From Pararobbsia silviterrae (lineage in GTDB: Bacteria > Pseudomonadota > Gammaproteobacteria > Burkholderiales > Burkholderiaceae): a stretch of DNA of 64,000 nucleotides. Below, in pieces: positions 1 through 9,104 of the stretch (positions within the stretch are counted from its first letter, which is position 1; the number at the start of each line of letters is the position of its first letter). The stretch covers positions 412,032 through 476,031 of the forward strand of contig NZ_RBZU01000005.1 in NCBI RefSeq assembly GCF_003628125.1. Direction: 5' to 3'. Below the pieces are notes generated by a model that saw only the letters and a list, made by a program, of their open reading frames with translations, was not told where the DNA came from and ran no database searches. Position numbers and translations under genes: made by a program.

Positions 1-1391
1 TGGAGCAGATCGTCGACGAGCCGCGACATCTGATCGACTTGCCGGACCATGATCGCGCGTGCCTTGTCGAACGTCGCGCGCTCGGTGGCGCGTTCGAGGA
101 CTTCGAGCGAGGCGCGGATCGGGGCGAGCGGGTTGCGCAATTCGTGCGCGAGCACCGCGAGGAATTCATCCTTCTTGCGGTCGGCGGTGCGCAGGTTGTC
201 GAGCAGACGCGCGGCGACCTCCTCGGCGCGCTTGCGGTCGCTGATGTCGCGAATCACGCAGCGCGCGTACTGGAAGCGCACGCCTTCGTGATGCGCATTC
301 GCGTCGAGCAGCACCGCGCGGGCTTCGCCGTTCTGCGCGCGCAAGGTGCCTTCGAAATTGCGCACGGTCTCGCCGGCGATCAAGCGTTCGATCAGCACCT
401 TGAAGCTCGCGCGGTCTGCCCAGATCTCCGAGAACGGCCGGCCGAGCAGGGCATCGCGCCGCATGCCGAACATGTCGAGCATGGCCTGATTCGCCTGCAC
501 GACGGTGCCGTCGATATCGATGCGCAGCAGGGCGACCGCGACGTTCTCCACGAAATCGGCGAGATCCTTTTCGCTCTGGCGCAAACGCGTTTCCGCAAGC
601 TGACGTTGCGTGACGTCGCGAAAGACGATCACGACGCCGGCGGGCCGGCCTTCGTCGTCGAGCACGAGCGAGGCGTTCTCCTCGATCGGCAGCGTCACGC
701 CGTTGCGCGCTTCGAGCCAGGCCGGGGGCGCGTCGGGCGCGCGCGGCGCGGCGCCCGACAACACGCGTACGACGGGGCTCAGCAGGGTCTTGCGCGTGTG
801 TCCGTCGACGAAACGCACCAGCGCGTCGAACTCGCGGCCCAGCGCTTCGTCGGTGCGGTAGCCCGTCAGCGCCTCGGCTTCGCGATTCATCAGTTGCAGC
901 GTGCCTTCGAGGTCCGTCACGATGACGGCCTCGCCGATGCTCGCGAGCGTGGCCGAGAGCCAGTCGCGTCGGCGCCGCGCGTCGAGTTCGACGCGGCGTC
1001 GCTCGCGGACTTCCTCTTCGAGCAGGGCCGTCGAACGGATCAGTCGCTCGCGCGTCGTGCGCAGCGCATCCATGACGATGCAGATCGCCGTGCCGATCAG
1101 CAGGAAGAACGCGACGAAGACGATGTCGTTCGCGTGCGAGAGCCGCAGCGACATGCCCGGCGCCATAAAGAGCAGCATGCCGGTCAGCGCGCCGAGCACG
1201 GTGGCCGCGAGGCCGCCTTCGAGGCCGCCGAACCAGGCGGCAACGACGAGCGAGAACAGAAACGGCAGCAACGGCGCGTGCGCGCCGAGCGCGGGTTGAA
1301 GCAGCCATCGCGTCGCGCCCATCAAGGCGGTCGCGAGGATCGCAAGAACATACGGCCATAGGCCGTGGCGTAAAACGATGGGGGCTTTCAC
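1..1391 (-). CDS. Membrane PAS-PAS sensor histidine kinase (3' end beyond left edge)
   Basis: This is a signal-sensing autokinase of the inner membrane, read on the minus strand. The visible 463 residues start with several hydrophobic helices (about 10-110) like the DUF4118/KdpD membrane region. Two PAS domains follow (about 140-265 and 270-390), then a HisKA dimerisation domain with the H-box LAHELRNP (phospho-acceptor His416). The ATPase domain, and any receiver, lie outside the window. I chose GTG 1391 because no in-frame ATG lies upstream before the frame degrades; its ribosome site is weak and an internal start is possible. The gene is divergent from the secreted-protein gene at 1634. 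The sensed signal and partner regulator are not evident. Confidence 0.85.
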   Translation of the reverse strand, partial: MKAPIVLRHGLWPYVLAILATALMGATRWLLQPALGAHAPLLPFLFSLVVAAWFGGLEGGLAATVLGALTGMLLFMAPGMSLRLSHANDIVFVAFFLLIGTAICIVMDALRTTRERLIRSTALLEEEVRERRRVELDARRRRDWLSATLASIGEAVIVTDLEGTLQLMNREAEALTGYRTDEALGREFDALVRFVDGHTRKTLLSPVVRVLSGAAPRAPDAPPAWLEARNGVTLPIEENASLVLDDEGRPAGVVIVFRDVTQRQLAETRLRQSEKDLADFVENVAVALLRIDIDGTVVQANQAMLDMFGMRRDALLGRPFSEIWADRASFKVLIERLIAGETVRNFEGTLRAQNGEARAVLLDANAHHEGVRFQYARCVIRDISDRKRAEEVAARLLDNLRTADRKKDEFLAVLAHELRNPLAPIRASLEVLERATERATFDKARAIMVRQVDQMSRLVDDLL

Positions 1392-1633
1392 TGATCGGGA
1401 TCCGGATGACGCGGCGCGGGTTGGCGCGACTTGTGCTGGGAGCATATTATCGGAGTGGCGGCCCGCGTGGACGAACGTCCGCGCCGGCGCGGGCCGCTCG
1501 CAGCGTTCGAGGCTCGTTCGAGGCGGTTCGCGGGCACGCGCGCGCGGCCGCGTCGTGGTCCGTCTGCCGTCCGATCCTGCGAATTCCATCGGCTCCGTGG
1601 TTCGCTTCGCGACCCCGCCTCAGGAGACATCGG

Positions 1634-2143
1634 ATGAGAACCGTACTGATGACGTTTGCGTGCTTCGCCGTCCTGGCGGGCGGCGTCCAGCAGGCAAGCG
1701 CAAAGACATCGCCCGACGACAAGGTCGCGTACACCGTGAAGGTCAATTCCAAGGTGTACGGCAACAGTCAGGCGACCCGACAGATCGCGTCCGGACAGAC
1801 CGACGACTATACGTGGAAGACCACGCCGCCCGGCGGCGCGGTGTCGCTGCCGGGGCAGTGCGCGTCGGGGCACGATTGGCCGCTCGACGAAAACGGCGCA
1901 TTGCTGCGCCAGACGCGCGTGCGTCTCGCCCCCGTCGTCGACGCCTCGGGAACGGCCAATGTCCAGTTGAGCTTCGATGCGCTGACGCCGCAAGCGTCGC
2001 CGAAACAGGACAACGCGTCGGGCGCGTGTCCGCCGGTCACCGCGTCGAGCGATGTCGTCCGGTTCTCGCTCGCGCTCAATAGCAAGCCCAAGACGCTGAC
2101 GCTGAAGGACGGTACACAGGTGACCGTCAGCGCGAAGCCCTGA
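1634..2143 (+). CDS. Secreted protein of unknown function
   Basis: A 169-residue protein with a clear Sec signal peptide: hydrophobic segment followed by the cleavage-like site ASA-KT near residue 23. The mature part is polar, beta-rich in appearance, and has two cysteines (in GQCASG and GACPP) that could form a disulfide in the periplasm. The start at ATG 1634 is preceded by AGGAG at 1622-1626; the frame is open further upstream but that extension reads as low-complexity Arg/Ala and lacks a signal sequence. I do not recognise the family. It stands alone between the divergent kinase and a long spacer. Confidence 0.8.
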   Translation: MRTVLMTFACFAVLAGGVQQASAKTSPDDKVAYTVKVNSKVYGNSQATRQIASGQTDDYTWKTTPPGGAVSLPGQCASGHDWPLDENGALLRQTRVRLAPVVDASGTANVQLSFDALTPQASPKQDNASGACPPVTASSDVVRFSLALNSKPKTLTLKDGTQVTVSAKP

Positions 2144-2391
2144 GCGCACGGATACGTGGCTCGCGTAGCGGCGCCTCGCGAGCCGCATTGCGTCGGCGCG
2201 CCGCCGCTGAGCCGAGTGAGCCGGCCCGCGGGCATCGCTGCGCTCGCGTCGCTTCGCTTGAGCCGGTCTGATGGAGCCGGCTCGCTTGACGCGGTCCCGT
2301 TTCGTTGCCCGATTCCGTCGGTTCGATCTCCCGGCACGATGCGTGCTTAGCTTCATCCCAAGTCGACCGCGATGAGGATGCAACGGTGCGC

Positions 2392-2436
2392 GGCCATATC
2401 GAGGCCATATCGCGGGCATGTCGCTGGCATGTCGCG
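2392..2436. repeat. Imperfect 11-bp tandem array, 4 units
   Basis: Four successive units of 11-12 bp: two of the form GGCCATATCGA/GCG followed by two of the form GGCATGTCGCT/G. It is noncoding and lies upstream of the phytochrome operon. Confidence 0.6.
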
Positions 2437-2605
2437 CGCATGGCGTTCCGCGTGGGGCTGCGCGCGCCGTGTGTAGACGGGTCCGCGCGGGTCCGCGCGG
2501 CGCGCGAGCGTTCGCAGAAGCTGCAGCGTCGCCGGTGACGGCGTCGTCTTGCGGGGCGCATGCGCGGTCGACGCGACACGCCGCACGGTGAAAGTTACGC
2601 GAAAC

Positions 2606-2625
2606 CGGCACGTTTTTCCGTGCCG
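2606..2625. promoter_or_regulatory. Small T-loop hairpin upstream of bphO
   Basis: Perfect 7-bp inverted repeat CGGCACG / CGTGCCG enclosing a six-base loop TTTTTC, about 115 bp before the heme oxygenase start. It could be a leader hairpin or a protein-binding dyad. No function is shown. Confidence 0.35.
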
Positions 2626-2740
2626 CGTGGCGTCGGCCTTCATGCGCGCGGCGTGATTCCATGCGTACCGCGCGCATGCCGATCGATCGAAGCGCCTGTG
2701 CGCCGACCGCACGGCTGAGCGTGCGAATCAAGGATTGCCG

Positions 2741-3427
2741 ATGCACGACACCCTGATGCCGCTGTTGAAGTCCAGAACGGCAGACGCGCACCGCCGCCTC
2801 GAAGCGGCGCTCGATCTGATGCGCGACGATTTGACGCTCGAAGACTATGGCGCATTGATTTCGGCGTTCCATGGCTTTATCGCGGCATGGGAGCATCGTG
2901 CGCGCGCGCGCATTCCCGCGCCGCTGGTCGCGGCCTTCGATGCGCGCTGCAAGACCGCCGCCTTGCGCGACGATTTGCAGGCGCTCGGTCGTCCGGTCAC
3001 CGATGCGGACCCGCTGACCTTGGCGCGCACGTACCCCGGCGCGCCGGTCGCAGGGGAGAGCGCGGGGGGCGAGGCCGCGCCCGCGCCGTTCGCCGACAAT
3101 CGGTCGACACGCGACAGCACGGCCGCATGGCTGGGTTCGTGGTACGTCATCGAGGGCGCCACGCTCGGCGGCCAATTTCTCGCGCCGCATTTTTCGGCGC
3201 GTTTCGGCCTCACGCCGGACCACGGCGTGCGCTATTTTTCCGGATACGGGCCGCGTACCGGCAGCATGTGGAACGCGTTTCGCGCGTTGCTCGTCGAGTT
3301 CGTCGATCCCGCCGCCTATGCGCATGCGGCCGAAGGGGCGCTGCAGACGTTCGTGCGTCTGCACGCATGGATGGCGCAGGCGGGCGTGACGCGTGACGAA
3401 TCGTGGCGTGTCGAAGGAGCAGCATGA
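2741..3427 (+). CDS. bphO: Biliverdin-forming heme oxygenase
   Basis: Cleaves heme to biliverdin IX, iron and CO; biliverdin is the chromophore of the phytochrome encoded next. The 228-residue all-helical protein has the proximal heme-ligand region with His17 (AHRRLE) and a glycine-rich distal helix (EGATLGGQF), and is of normal length for BphO-type enzymes. ATG 2741 is preferred over the TTG six bases upstream because AAGGA at 2730-2734 is well spaced. The stop overlaps the phytochrome start (ATGA at 3424-3427), so the two are translationally coupled. The pairing with bphP strongly supports a role in chromophore supply rather than heme-iron acquisition. Confidence 0.92.
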   Translation: MHDTLMPLLKSRTADAHRRLEAALDLMRDDLTLEDYGALISAFHGFIAAWEHRARARIPAPLVAAFDARCKTAALRDDLQALGRPVTDADPLTLARTYPGAPVAGESAGGEAAPAPFADNRSTRDSTAAWLGSWYVIEGATLGGQFLAPHFSARFGLTPDHGVRYFSGYGPRTGSMWNAFRALLVEFVDPAAYAHAAEGALQTFVRLHAWMAQAGVTRDESWRVEGAA

Positions 3428-5853
3428 CGGTCGAGGATGCGGGCCATCAGCATGGCGTGGGGCAGCCGGATGCGGGCCATGCGGACGGCGAGGGGCGCAA
3501 GACGCACCGCACGGGCGCGGGCCATGCGACGTCCGAGCCCATGACGGCGTCCGATCTGAGCGCGTGCGAGCGCGAGCCCATTCACGCACCGGGCGGCATC
3601 CAGCCGCACGGCTATCTGCTGGTCGTCGACGAGACGACGATGCGGGTGATCCAGGTCAGCGCCAATCTCGATGCGCTCGTCGGCGCACCGGTCGACACCG
3701 TGCTCGGCGCGCCGCTCGACGCGATCCTCGGGCACGACTGCGCCGACCGCGTGACGGCGGCGCTTGCGCGTCGCGCGCCCGATGTGCCGCTCGGCACGGT
3801 GCCGCTGTATCTCGGCGAGGCGCTGATCGGCGCGGAGCGTTTCGAACTCGTGCTGCATCGAAACGGGACGGCGCTCGTCCTTGAGCTCGAACGGCGCAAC
3901 GGCACGCGGACCGGTGCGTTCGCGTCGATCTATCCGCTCGTGCGCGGCTTCGTGACGAGCCTCCAGGATGCGCCGTCGGTCGAGGTTCTGGCCGAGCGCG
4001 CCGTCGTCGAGATCCGGCGCATCAGCGGATTCGGACGCGCGCTGCTTTACCGCTTCGACGAAGACGGACACGGTGTCGTGCTGGCCGAGGACGCCGACGA
4101 CGGCTACGAGCGCTATCTGCATCATCATTTCCCGGCCTCGGATATCCCGGCCCAGGCGCGCGCGCTCTATCTGAAGACGCATCTGAGGCTCATCGCCGAC
4201 GCGAACTACGTGCCCGTGCCGCTCGTCCCCGTGCTCAATCCCATGACGCGCGCGCCGACCGATCTGAGCGCGTCGGTGCTGCGCAGCGTGTCGCCCGTGC
4301 ACGTCGAATACATGCGCAATATGGGGACCATCGCGTCGATGTCGGTCTCGCTCATCGTGCGCGGCGAGCTCTGGGGCATGATTTCGTGTCACGACCGCGC
4401 GCCGCGGCATCCGGACTTCGGCGCGCGCATGCTGTGCGAGCACCTCGGGCACATGCTTTCGCTGCAGATCGAAGCAAAGGAGGAAAGCGAGGACGCGGCC
4501 TACCGCGAAACGCTGCGTCACACGCTTGTCGAGCTGCTTGCGTCGATGGCCGAGCACACGATCGTGGCCGACGGCCTGGCCGCCCACGCCGAGACGTTGC
4601 TCAAGCTGGGCGCGTCGGGCGGGGCGGCGATCGCCGTCGAAGGCCATGTGACGCTGCTCGGTCAGACGCCGCCCGCGAGCGACGTGCTCGCGATCGTCGA
4701 CTGGCTGGCCGAGCACGCGCCGACGCCGGTGTTTTCGACCTACGAGCTTGGCGCCGCGCTGCCTGACACCTTTCCCGACATCCACGCGCGCGCGAGCGGC
4801 ATGCTCGCTGTCTCGATGTCTCAGATGTACCGGCACTATGTGATCTGGTTCCGGCCCGAAGCGCGGTTCGACGTCGCATGGGCCGGCGAGCCCGTGAAGC
4901 GCGAGGCGTCGGCATCCGACGGCAGCGGTGCGCCGCATAAGATCTCGCCGAGACGCAGCTTCGCGACCTGGCACGAGACGATCCGCGGACGCTCGACGCG
5001 CTGGCGCACGGCCGAGATCGATACGGCCCATGAATTCCGCACGGCGCTGCTCGGCTTCGTGTTGCGCCGCGCCGAGGAGATGGCCGCGCTCGCGTCCGAA
5101 CTCGGCCGCGCGAACAAGGAGCTCGAAGCGTTCTCGTACTCGGTCTCGCACGATCTGCGCGCGCCGTTGAGACATATCGTCGGCTACGGCGACCTGCTCG
5201 GCGAATTCGAGGGCGAACGGCTCAGCGAGCGCGGCCAGCGCTTCTTGTCGAACGTGCTGTCGTCGGCGCGTTTCGCCGGGGCGCTCGTCGACGACCTGTT
5301 GAGCTTCTCGCAACTCGGCCGCGCGGCCTTGCGCGTGACCGAGGTCGATCTTCAGAGCCTTGTCGAGGCGCTGATCGCCGAAGCCGCGCGCGATCTCGAA
5401 GGCCGCGAAGTCGAATGGCGCGTCGCCGCGCTCCCGCATGTGCACGGCGACGCGGCGTTTCTGCAGATCGTGCTGCGCAGTCTCGTGTCGAACGCGCTCA
5501 AATATTCGCGCACGCGACGGCCCGCGATCATCGAACTCGGCGCGCAGCGCGTGGGCGACGATCAGGTCGTGTTCGTCCGCGATAACGGCGTCGGCTTCGA
5601 TATGAAATACGTCGACAAGCTGTTCGGCGTATTCCAGCGTCTGCATCGGATCGAGGAGTTCGAAGGCACGGGGATCGGCCTCGCGAACGTGCGGCGTATC
5701 GTCGAGCGGCACGACGGCCGGACCTGGGCCGAAGGCAAGGTCGACGAAGGCGCGACCTTCTTTTTCTCGCTGCCGGTCGCGGGCCCCGCGGATCCGGCCG
5801 CCTTGTCACCGGACGCGATCGGATCGCTCAGACCTTATTCCAGCCATGCTTAA
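3424..5853 (+). CDS. bphP: Bacteriophytochrome red/far-red light sensor kinase
   Basis: An 809-residue cytoplasmic photoreceptor kinase. The order is PAS (about 45-150), chromophore-binding GAF (165-335), PHY (345-520), HisKA and HATPase. Cys48 in the N-terminal extension sits at the position of the biliverdin-attaching cysteine of bacteriophytochromes. The GAF pocket motif DIPAQAR with Asp240 is present. The H-box FSYSVSHDLRAP carries His576, and the ATP-binding N and G boxes follow. ATG 3424 overlaps the bphO stop and has AAGGAG just upstream. The 3' end overlaps the next regulator by 8 bp. Light is expected to change autophosphorylation and phosphotransfer to the downstream receiver. Confidence 0.95.
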   Translation: MTVEDAGHQHGVGQPDAGHADGEGRKTHRTGAGHATSEPMTASDLSACEREPIHAPGGIQPHGYLLVVDETTMRVIQVSANLDALVGAPVDTVLGAPLDAILGHDCADRVTAALARRAPDVPLGTVPLYLGEALIGAERFELVLHRNGTALVLELERRNGTRTGAFASIYPLVRGFVTSLQDAPSVEVLAERAVVEIRRISGFGRALLYRFDEDGHGVVLAEDADDGYERYLHHHFPASDIPAQARALYLKTHLRLIADANYVPVPLVPVLNPMTRAPTDLSASVLRSVSPVHVEYMRNMGTIASMSVSLIVRGELWGMISCHDRAPRHPDFGARMLCEHLGHMLSLQIEAKEESEDAAYRETLRHTLVELLASMAEHTIVADGLAAHAETLLKLGASGGAAIAVEGHVTLLGQTPPASDVLAIVDWLAEHAPTPVFSTYELGAALPDTFPDIHARASGMLAVSMSQMYRHYVIWFRPEARFDVAWAGEPVKREASASDGSGAPHKISPRRSFATWHETIRGRSTRWRTAEIDTAHEFRTALLGFVLRRAEEMAALASELGRANKELEAFSYSVSHDLRAPLRHIVGYGDLLGEFEGERLSERGQRFLSNVLSSARFAGALVDDLLSFSQLGRAALRVTEVDLQSLVEALIAEAARDLEGREVEWRVAALPHVHGDAAFLQIVLRSLVSNALKYSRTRRPAIIELGAQRVGDDQVVFVRDNGVGFDMKYVDKLFGVFQRLHRIEEFEGTGIGLANVRRIVERHDGRTWAEGKVDEGATFFFSLPVAGPADPAALSPDAIGSLRPYSSHA

Positions 5854-6325
5854 GCCCATTCTGCTCGTCGAAGACAACCCGCACGATCTCGATCTCGCGC
5901 TCGTTGCACTCGAGCGAAGCCGGCTCGCCAACGAAGTCATCGTGCTGCGCGACGGCGCCGAGGCGCTCGACTATCTGTGCCAGACCGCGCAATGGTCGAA
6001 CCGGCCGCCCGGCAACCCGGCCGTGATCCTGCTCGATCTCAAGATGCCGAAGGTCGACGGACTCGAAGTCCTGCAGACGATCCGCGCCACCGAGTCGCTC
6101 AAGCGCATCCCGGTCGTCATGCTGACGACCTCGCGCGAGGAGCGCGATCTGCTGCGCAGCTATGAACTCGGCGTCAACGCGTATGTCGTGAAGCCCGTCG
6201 AGTTTCGCGAGTTCGTCGACGCGATCGCCGATCTCGGCGTGTTCTGGGCGGTCGTCAACGAGCCGCCGCCGGGCTCGACGCGCGCGCGCCGCGACGGCTT
6301 CGACACGTTCGCGAGCGCCGACTGA
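5846..6325 (+). CDS. Single-domain response regulator of the phytochrome (Rcp1-like)
   Basis: A 159-residue stand-alone receiver without an output domain. The acidic pocket is EDN (9-11), phospho-acceptor Asp64 lies in LLDLKMP, and Thr94 and Lys116 complete the switch residues. The opening VEDNPHDLDLA resembles Rcp1-type partners of phytochromes. It overlaps bphP by 8 bp and shares a base with the next gene (TGATG), which implies stoichiometric coupled translation. It probably receives the phosphate from BphP and passes it on, or signals by protein contact. The hybrid kinase encoded next is the obvious candidate partner. Confidence 0.92.
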   Translation: MLKPILLVEDNPHDLDLALVALERSRLANEVIVLRDGAEALDYLCQTAQWSNRPPGNPAVILLDLKMPKVDGLEVLQTIRATESLKRIPVVMLTTSREERDLLRSYELGVNAYVVKPVEFREFVDAIADLGVFWAVVNEPPPGSTRARRDGFDTFASAD

Positions 6326-8313
6326 TGACCACGCTGCACGTGATACTCGTCGAAGACAGCGCGCTTGACGCCGAATTCACGTTGAGCGCGCTCGACCGCG
6401 GCGGATATCACGCCGAGACGACGCTCGTCGACAACGAGGCGGCTTTCACGCGCGCGCTTGACGAAGCGATAGGCAACGATCGGCTCGACCTGATCCTCGC
6501 GGATTTCGTATTGCCGAGCTTTTCGGGGACCGAGGCGCTCGCGATCGCGCGTGCGCGCGCGCCCGATGTGCCGTTCATCTTCGTGTCGGGCGTGCTCGGC
6601 GAAGAGCACGCGGTCGACATGCTCAAGCGCGGCGCGACCGACTATGTGCTCAAGCAGCGTCTGTCGCGCTTGCCCGCGGTCGTCGCGCGTGCGCTCAACG
6701 AGCGCAGCGTACGGCTCGAACGGATCCGCATCGAACGCACGCTGCACGAAACGGAGACCCATTTCCGGCTGCTCGTCGACGCGCTGCGCGACTATGCGGT
6801 CATGACGCTCGACGCGCACGGCTGCGTGCGGACATGGAATGCGGCGTCCGAGCGCATTCTCGGCTACACGAGCGCCGAGGTGCTCGGCCAGTCCGCGCGC
6901 ATCTTCTTCAGTCGCGAGGATATCGAGGCCGGTGCGTTCGAACGCGAGCTCGACGAGGCGCGGCGCGTGGGCACGAGTTCGGACGACCGCTGGCTCTGGC
7001 GCAAGGACGGCAAGTCGTTCTTCGCGGCCGGCACGACGACGGCGATTCTCAGCGACGACCTGCGCGCCGGCGGCGAACGCACCTTGCTCGGCTTTTCGAA
7101 GATCATTCGCGATGCGACGCAGGCGCGCTTCGCCGCCGATGCCTTGCGTCTCGCGAAGGAACAGGCGGAAACCGCGAACCGCGCGAAGGATCATTTTCTC
7201 GCGGTGCTCTCGCACGAGCTGCGCACGCCGCTGACGCCGATTCTCGCGGCCGTGCGTCTGATCGAGATGAAAGGGCCGTTGCCCGACGGCGTCAATGCGA
7301 CGCTCGATGTGATTCGACGCAACGTCGAACTCGAAGCGCGGCTCATTGACGACCTGCTCGATCTCACGAGCATCGCGCGCGGCAAGCTGAGCCTGAACTT
7401 CCAAGCCGTCTCGCTCGACGAAGTGCTGATGTCGGCGCTCGAGATGTCGTCGGCCGATATGCATGCGAAACGATTGCATATCTCGACGCGCTTCGAGATC
7501 GAGGGCACGCGCGTCTCGGGCGATGCCGCGCGACTCCAGCAGATCATCTGGAACCTCGTGCGCAACGCCGTCAAATTCACGCCCGAGGGGGGGCGCGTCG
7601 AGGTGACGGTGTGCCGGCCCGATCCTCAATGTGTGTCCGTCGTGGTATCGGACACGGGAATCGGCATCAGCGCCGAAGCGTTGCCGCGCATCTTCTCGGC
7701 TTTCGAGCAAGCCGACGAAACGATTTCGAAGGGGTTCGGCGGCCTGGGACTCGGCCTCGCGATCGCCAGCACGCTCGCCCAGAAGCACGGCGGCACGCTG
7801 TCGGCGCATAGCGAGGGACGCGGCGCCGGCGCGCGTTTCACGTTGACGTTGCCCGTGCTGCTCGATGCCGGGCCCGTCGACGATCGGGCGGCTGGCGAAG
7901 AGGCCGCGCCCGAGTCGTCGTCGTCGCTGCGCGTGCTGCTCGTCGAGGACAACGCGTTCACGTCGAGCGCGATGGCCGATCTGCTTTCCGCGCTCGGTCA
8001 CCAGGTGAGCGTCGCCGACACGGTACACGGCGCGATCGAGCTCGCAGGCGATCGTCCCTTCGATCTTTTGATCAGCGATATCGGTCTGCCGGATGGATCG
8101 GGCCTCGATGTCATGCATGCCTGGACCGCGCGGCAACCCGGGGTGCCCGGCGTGGCCGTCACGGGCTACGGCATGGACGAAGACGTGCGCCGATGCCGCG
8201 ACGCGGGCTTCGCCGACCATCTGACCAAACCCGTCAACGTCGATCGGCTCGAAGCGATGCTGCGCGCGATCGCTCGACAAGTCGCGACGCAACAAAGCGG
8301 TGGTCGGACGTGA
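6325..8313 (+). CDS. REC-PAS-HisKA-HATPase-REC hybrid histidine kinase
   Basis: A 662-residue soluble hybrid kinase. The N-terminal receiver has Asp60 (ILADFVLP). A PAS domain lies at about 145-270. The HisKA H-box LSHELRTP has His297, the HATPase contains GFGGLGLGL, and a C-terminal receiver has Asp585 (LISDIGLPDG). There are no membrane segments, so input must come through the N-terminal receiver and the PAS domain. Its ATG overlaps the stop of the preceding regulator by one base, placing it fourth in the phytochrome operon. It is clearly paralogous to the hybrid kinase at 18657. Its last 80 bp overlap, tail to tail, the end of fetB on the other strand. Confidence 0.92.
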   Translation: MTTLHVILVEDSALDAEFTLSALDRGGYHAETTLVDNEAAFTRALDEAIGNDRLDLILADFVLPSFSGTEALAIARARAPDVPFIFVSGVLGEEHAVDMLKRGATDYVLKQRLSRLPAVVARALNERSVRLERIRIERTLHETETHFRLLVDALRDYAVMTLDAHGCVRTWNAASERILGYTSAEVLGQSARIFFSREDIEAGAFERELDEARRVGTSSDDRWLWRKDGKSFFAAGTTTAILSDDLRAGGERTLLGFSKIIRDATQARFAADALRLAKEQAETANRAKDHFLAVLSHELRTPLTPILAAVRLIEMKGPLPDGVNATLDVIRRNVELEARLIDDLLDLTSIARGKLSLNFQAVSLDEVLMSALEMSSADMHAKRLHISTRFEIEGTRVSGDAARLQQIIWNLVRNAVKFTPEGGRVEVTVCRPDPQCVSVVVSDTGIGISAEALPRIFSAFEQADETISKGFGGLGLGLAIASTLAQKHGGTLSAHSEGRGAGARFTLTLPVLLDAGPVDDRAAGEEAAPESSSSLRVLLVEDNAFTSSAMADLLSALGHQVSVADTVHGAIELAGDRPFDLLISDIGLPDGSGLDVMHAWTARQPGVPGVAVTGYGMDEDVRRCRDAGFADHLTKPVNVDRLEAMLRAIARQVATQQSGGRT

Positions 8314-9067
8314 ACAGCCGCGCGCTCGCGAACACGACCGCGAGCACGGTCGCGCCCGCCGAGGCCGCCGCCAGCAGAAACATGATGACGATCTGATACC
8401 GGACCGCCTGCTCGGGGTGCTGGCCCGCGAGCACCTGACCCGTCATCATGCCCGGCAGGCTTACGAGTCCCACGACCGTCATCTGGTTCAGCGTCGGCAT
8501 CATGCCCGCGCGCACCGCGATACGCGCCGATGCGAGCGCGGCCTCGCGCCGCGTCGCGCCGAGCGCGAGCAAGGTTTCGACCTGCGCGCGCCGCGCCGTG
8601 AGTTCTTCGGTCATCCGTTCGAGCCCGAGCGACACGGCGCTCAGGCTGTTGCCGAGAATCATGCCGAGAATCGGAATCGCGTACTGCGGCGTGTACCACG
8701 GACGCACGCCAATCACGACGACGAGTCCGATCGTCGCGACCGCCCATCCGCTGAGGCCGATCGCCGCGAGCGCGTCGATGCGCAGGCCGCGGTAGGTCCG
8801 CGCGCCGCGGCCGCTTGCCGACCACCCCGCGATGACCGTCATCGTGATCATGACGGCCACGGCGATCGGCCATTGCGGATGACCGAACACCCAGCTCAGC
8901 ACGAAGCCGATCGCGAGCAGTTGCACGACGGTACGCACCGACGCGACGGCGAGCGTACGCACGAGACCGAGCTTGAGCCAGACCGAGAGCGCGCCGTCGA
9001 ATACGATCAAGGCCGCGGCGATCGCGACATCGGCGTAGGAGAGATCGACATAGCGCGACGGGGTCAT
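8234..9067 (-). CDS. fetB: FetB-like ABC transporter permease (UPF0014)
   Basis: A 277-residue inner-membrane permease with about seven hydrophobic helices and the family signature region around GMILGNSLSAVSLGLERM. The family (E. coli FetB/YbbM) works with FetA and is linked to iron export and resistance to oxidative stress. It is 37 bp downstream of the ATPase gene, in the same operon. The basic C-terminal tail is encoded opposite the end of the hybrid kinase gene, an 80-bp convergent overlap that is unusual but open on both strands. Substrate assignment rests on family membership only. Confidence 0.88.
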   Translation of the reverse strand: MTPSRYVDLSYADVAIAAALIVFDGALSVWLKLGLVRTLAVASVRTVVQLLAIGFVLSWVFGHPQWPIAVAVMITMTVIAGWSASGRGARTYRGLRIDALAAIGLSGWAVATIGLVVVIGVRPWYTPQYAIPILGMILGNSLSAVSLGLERMTEELTARRAQVETLLALGATRREAALASARIAVRAGMMPTLNQMTVVGLVSLPGMMTGQVLAGQHPEQAVRYQIVIMFLLAAASAGATVLAVVFASARLFTSDHRFVASRLVERSRAASLRADRR

Positions 9068-9104
9068 GCGCGTGCCTCGCGAGGGTTCGATGCCGGCGAG
9101 CGGA

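Larger units (their letters stand above)
2144..2740. other. 600-bp spacer upstream of the phytochrome operon
   Basis: No credible gene is seen here on either strand. The spacer holds an imperfect 11-bp tandem array (2392-2436) and a small hairpin (2606-2625). It must contain the promoter of the heme oxygenase-phytochrome operon, but I could not identify convincing -35/-10 boxes. Confidence 0.5.

Noticed and set aside
39..1361. Plus-strand 440-codon frame at the left edge
   Set aside because: The minus strand of the same segment encodes clear PAS and HisKA domains; the plus-strand frame is its mirror.
3316..5712. Long open frame (about 800 codons) on the minus strand opposite bphP
   Set aside because: It mirrors the codon periodicity of bphP, is rich in Arg/His/Asp/Glu with no recognisable motif, and has no ribosome site. 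Such antisense frames are expected in very GC-rich genes.
6160..8295. About 710-codon minus-strand frame opposite the hybrid kinase
   Set aside because: Shadow of the real gene: no domains, and Arg/Glu/Asp-rich composition.
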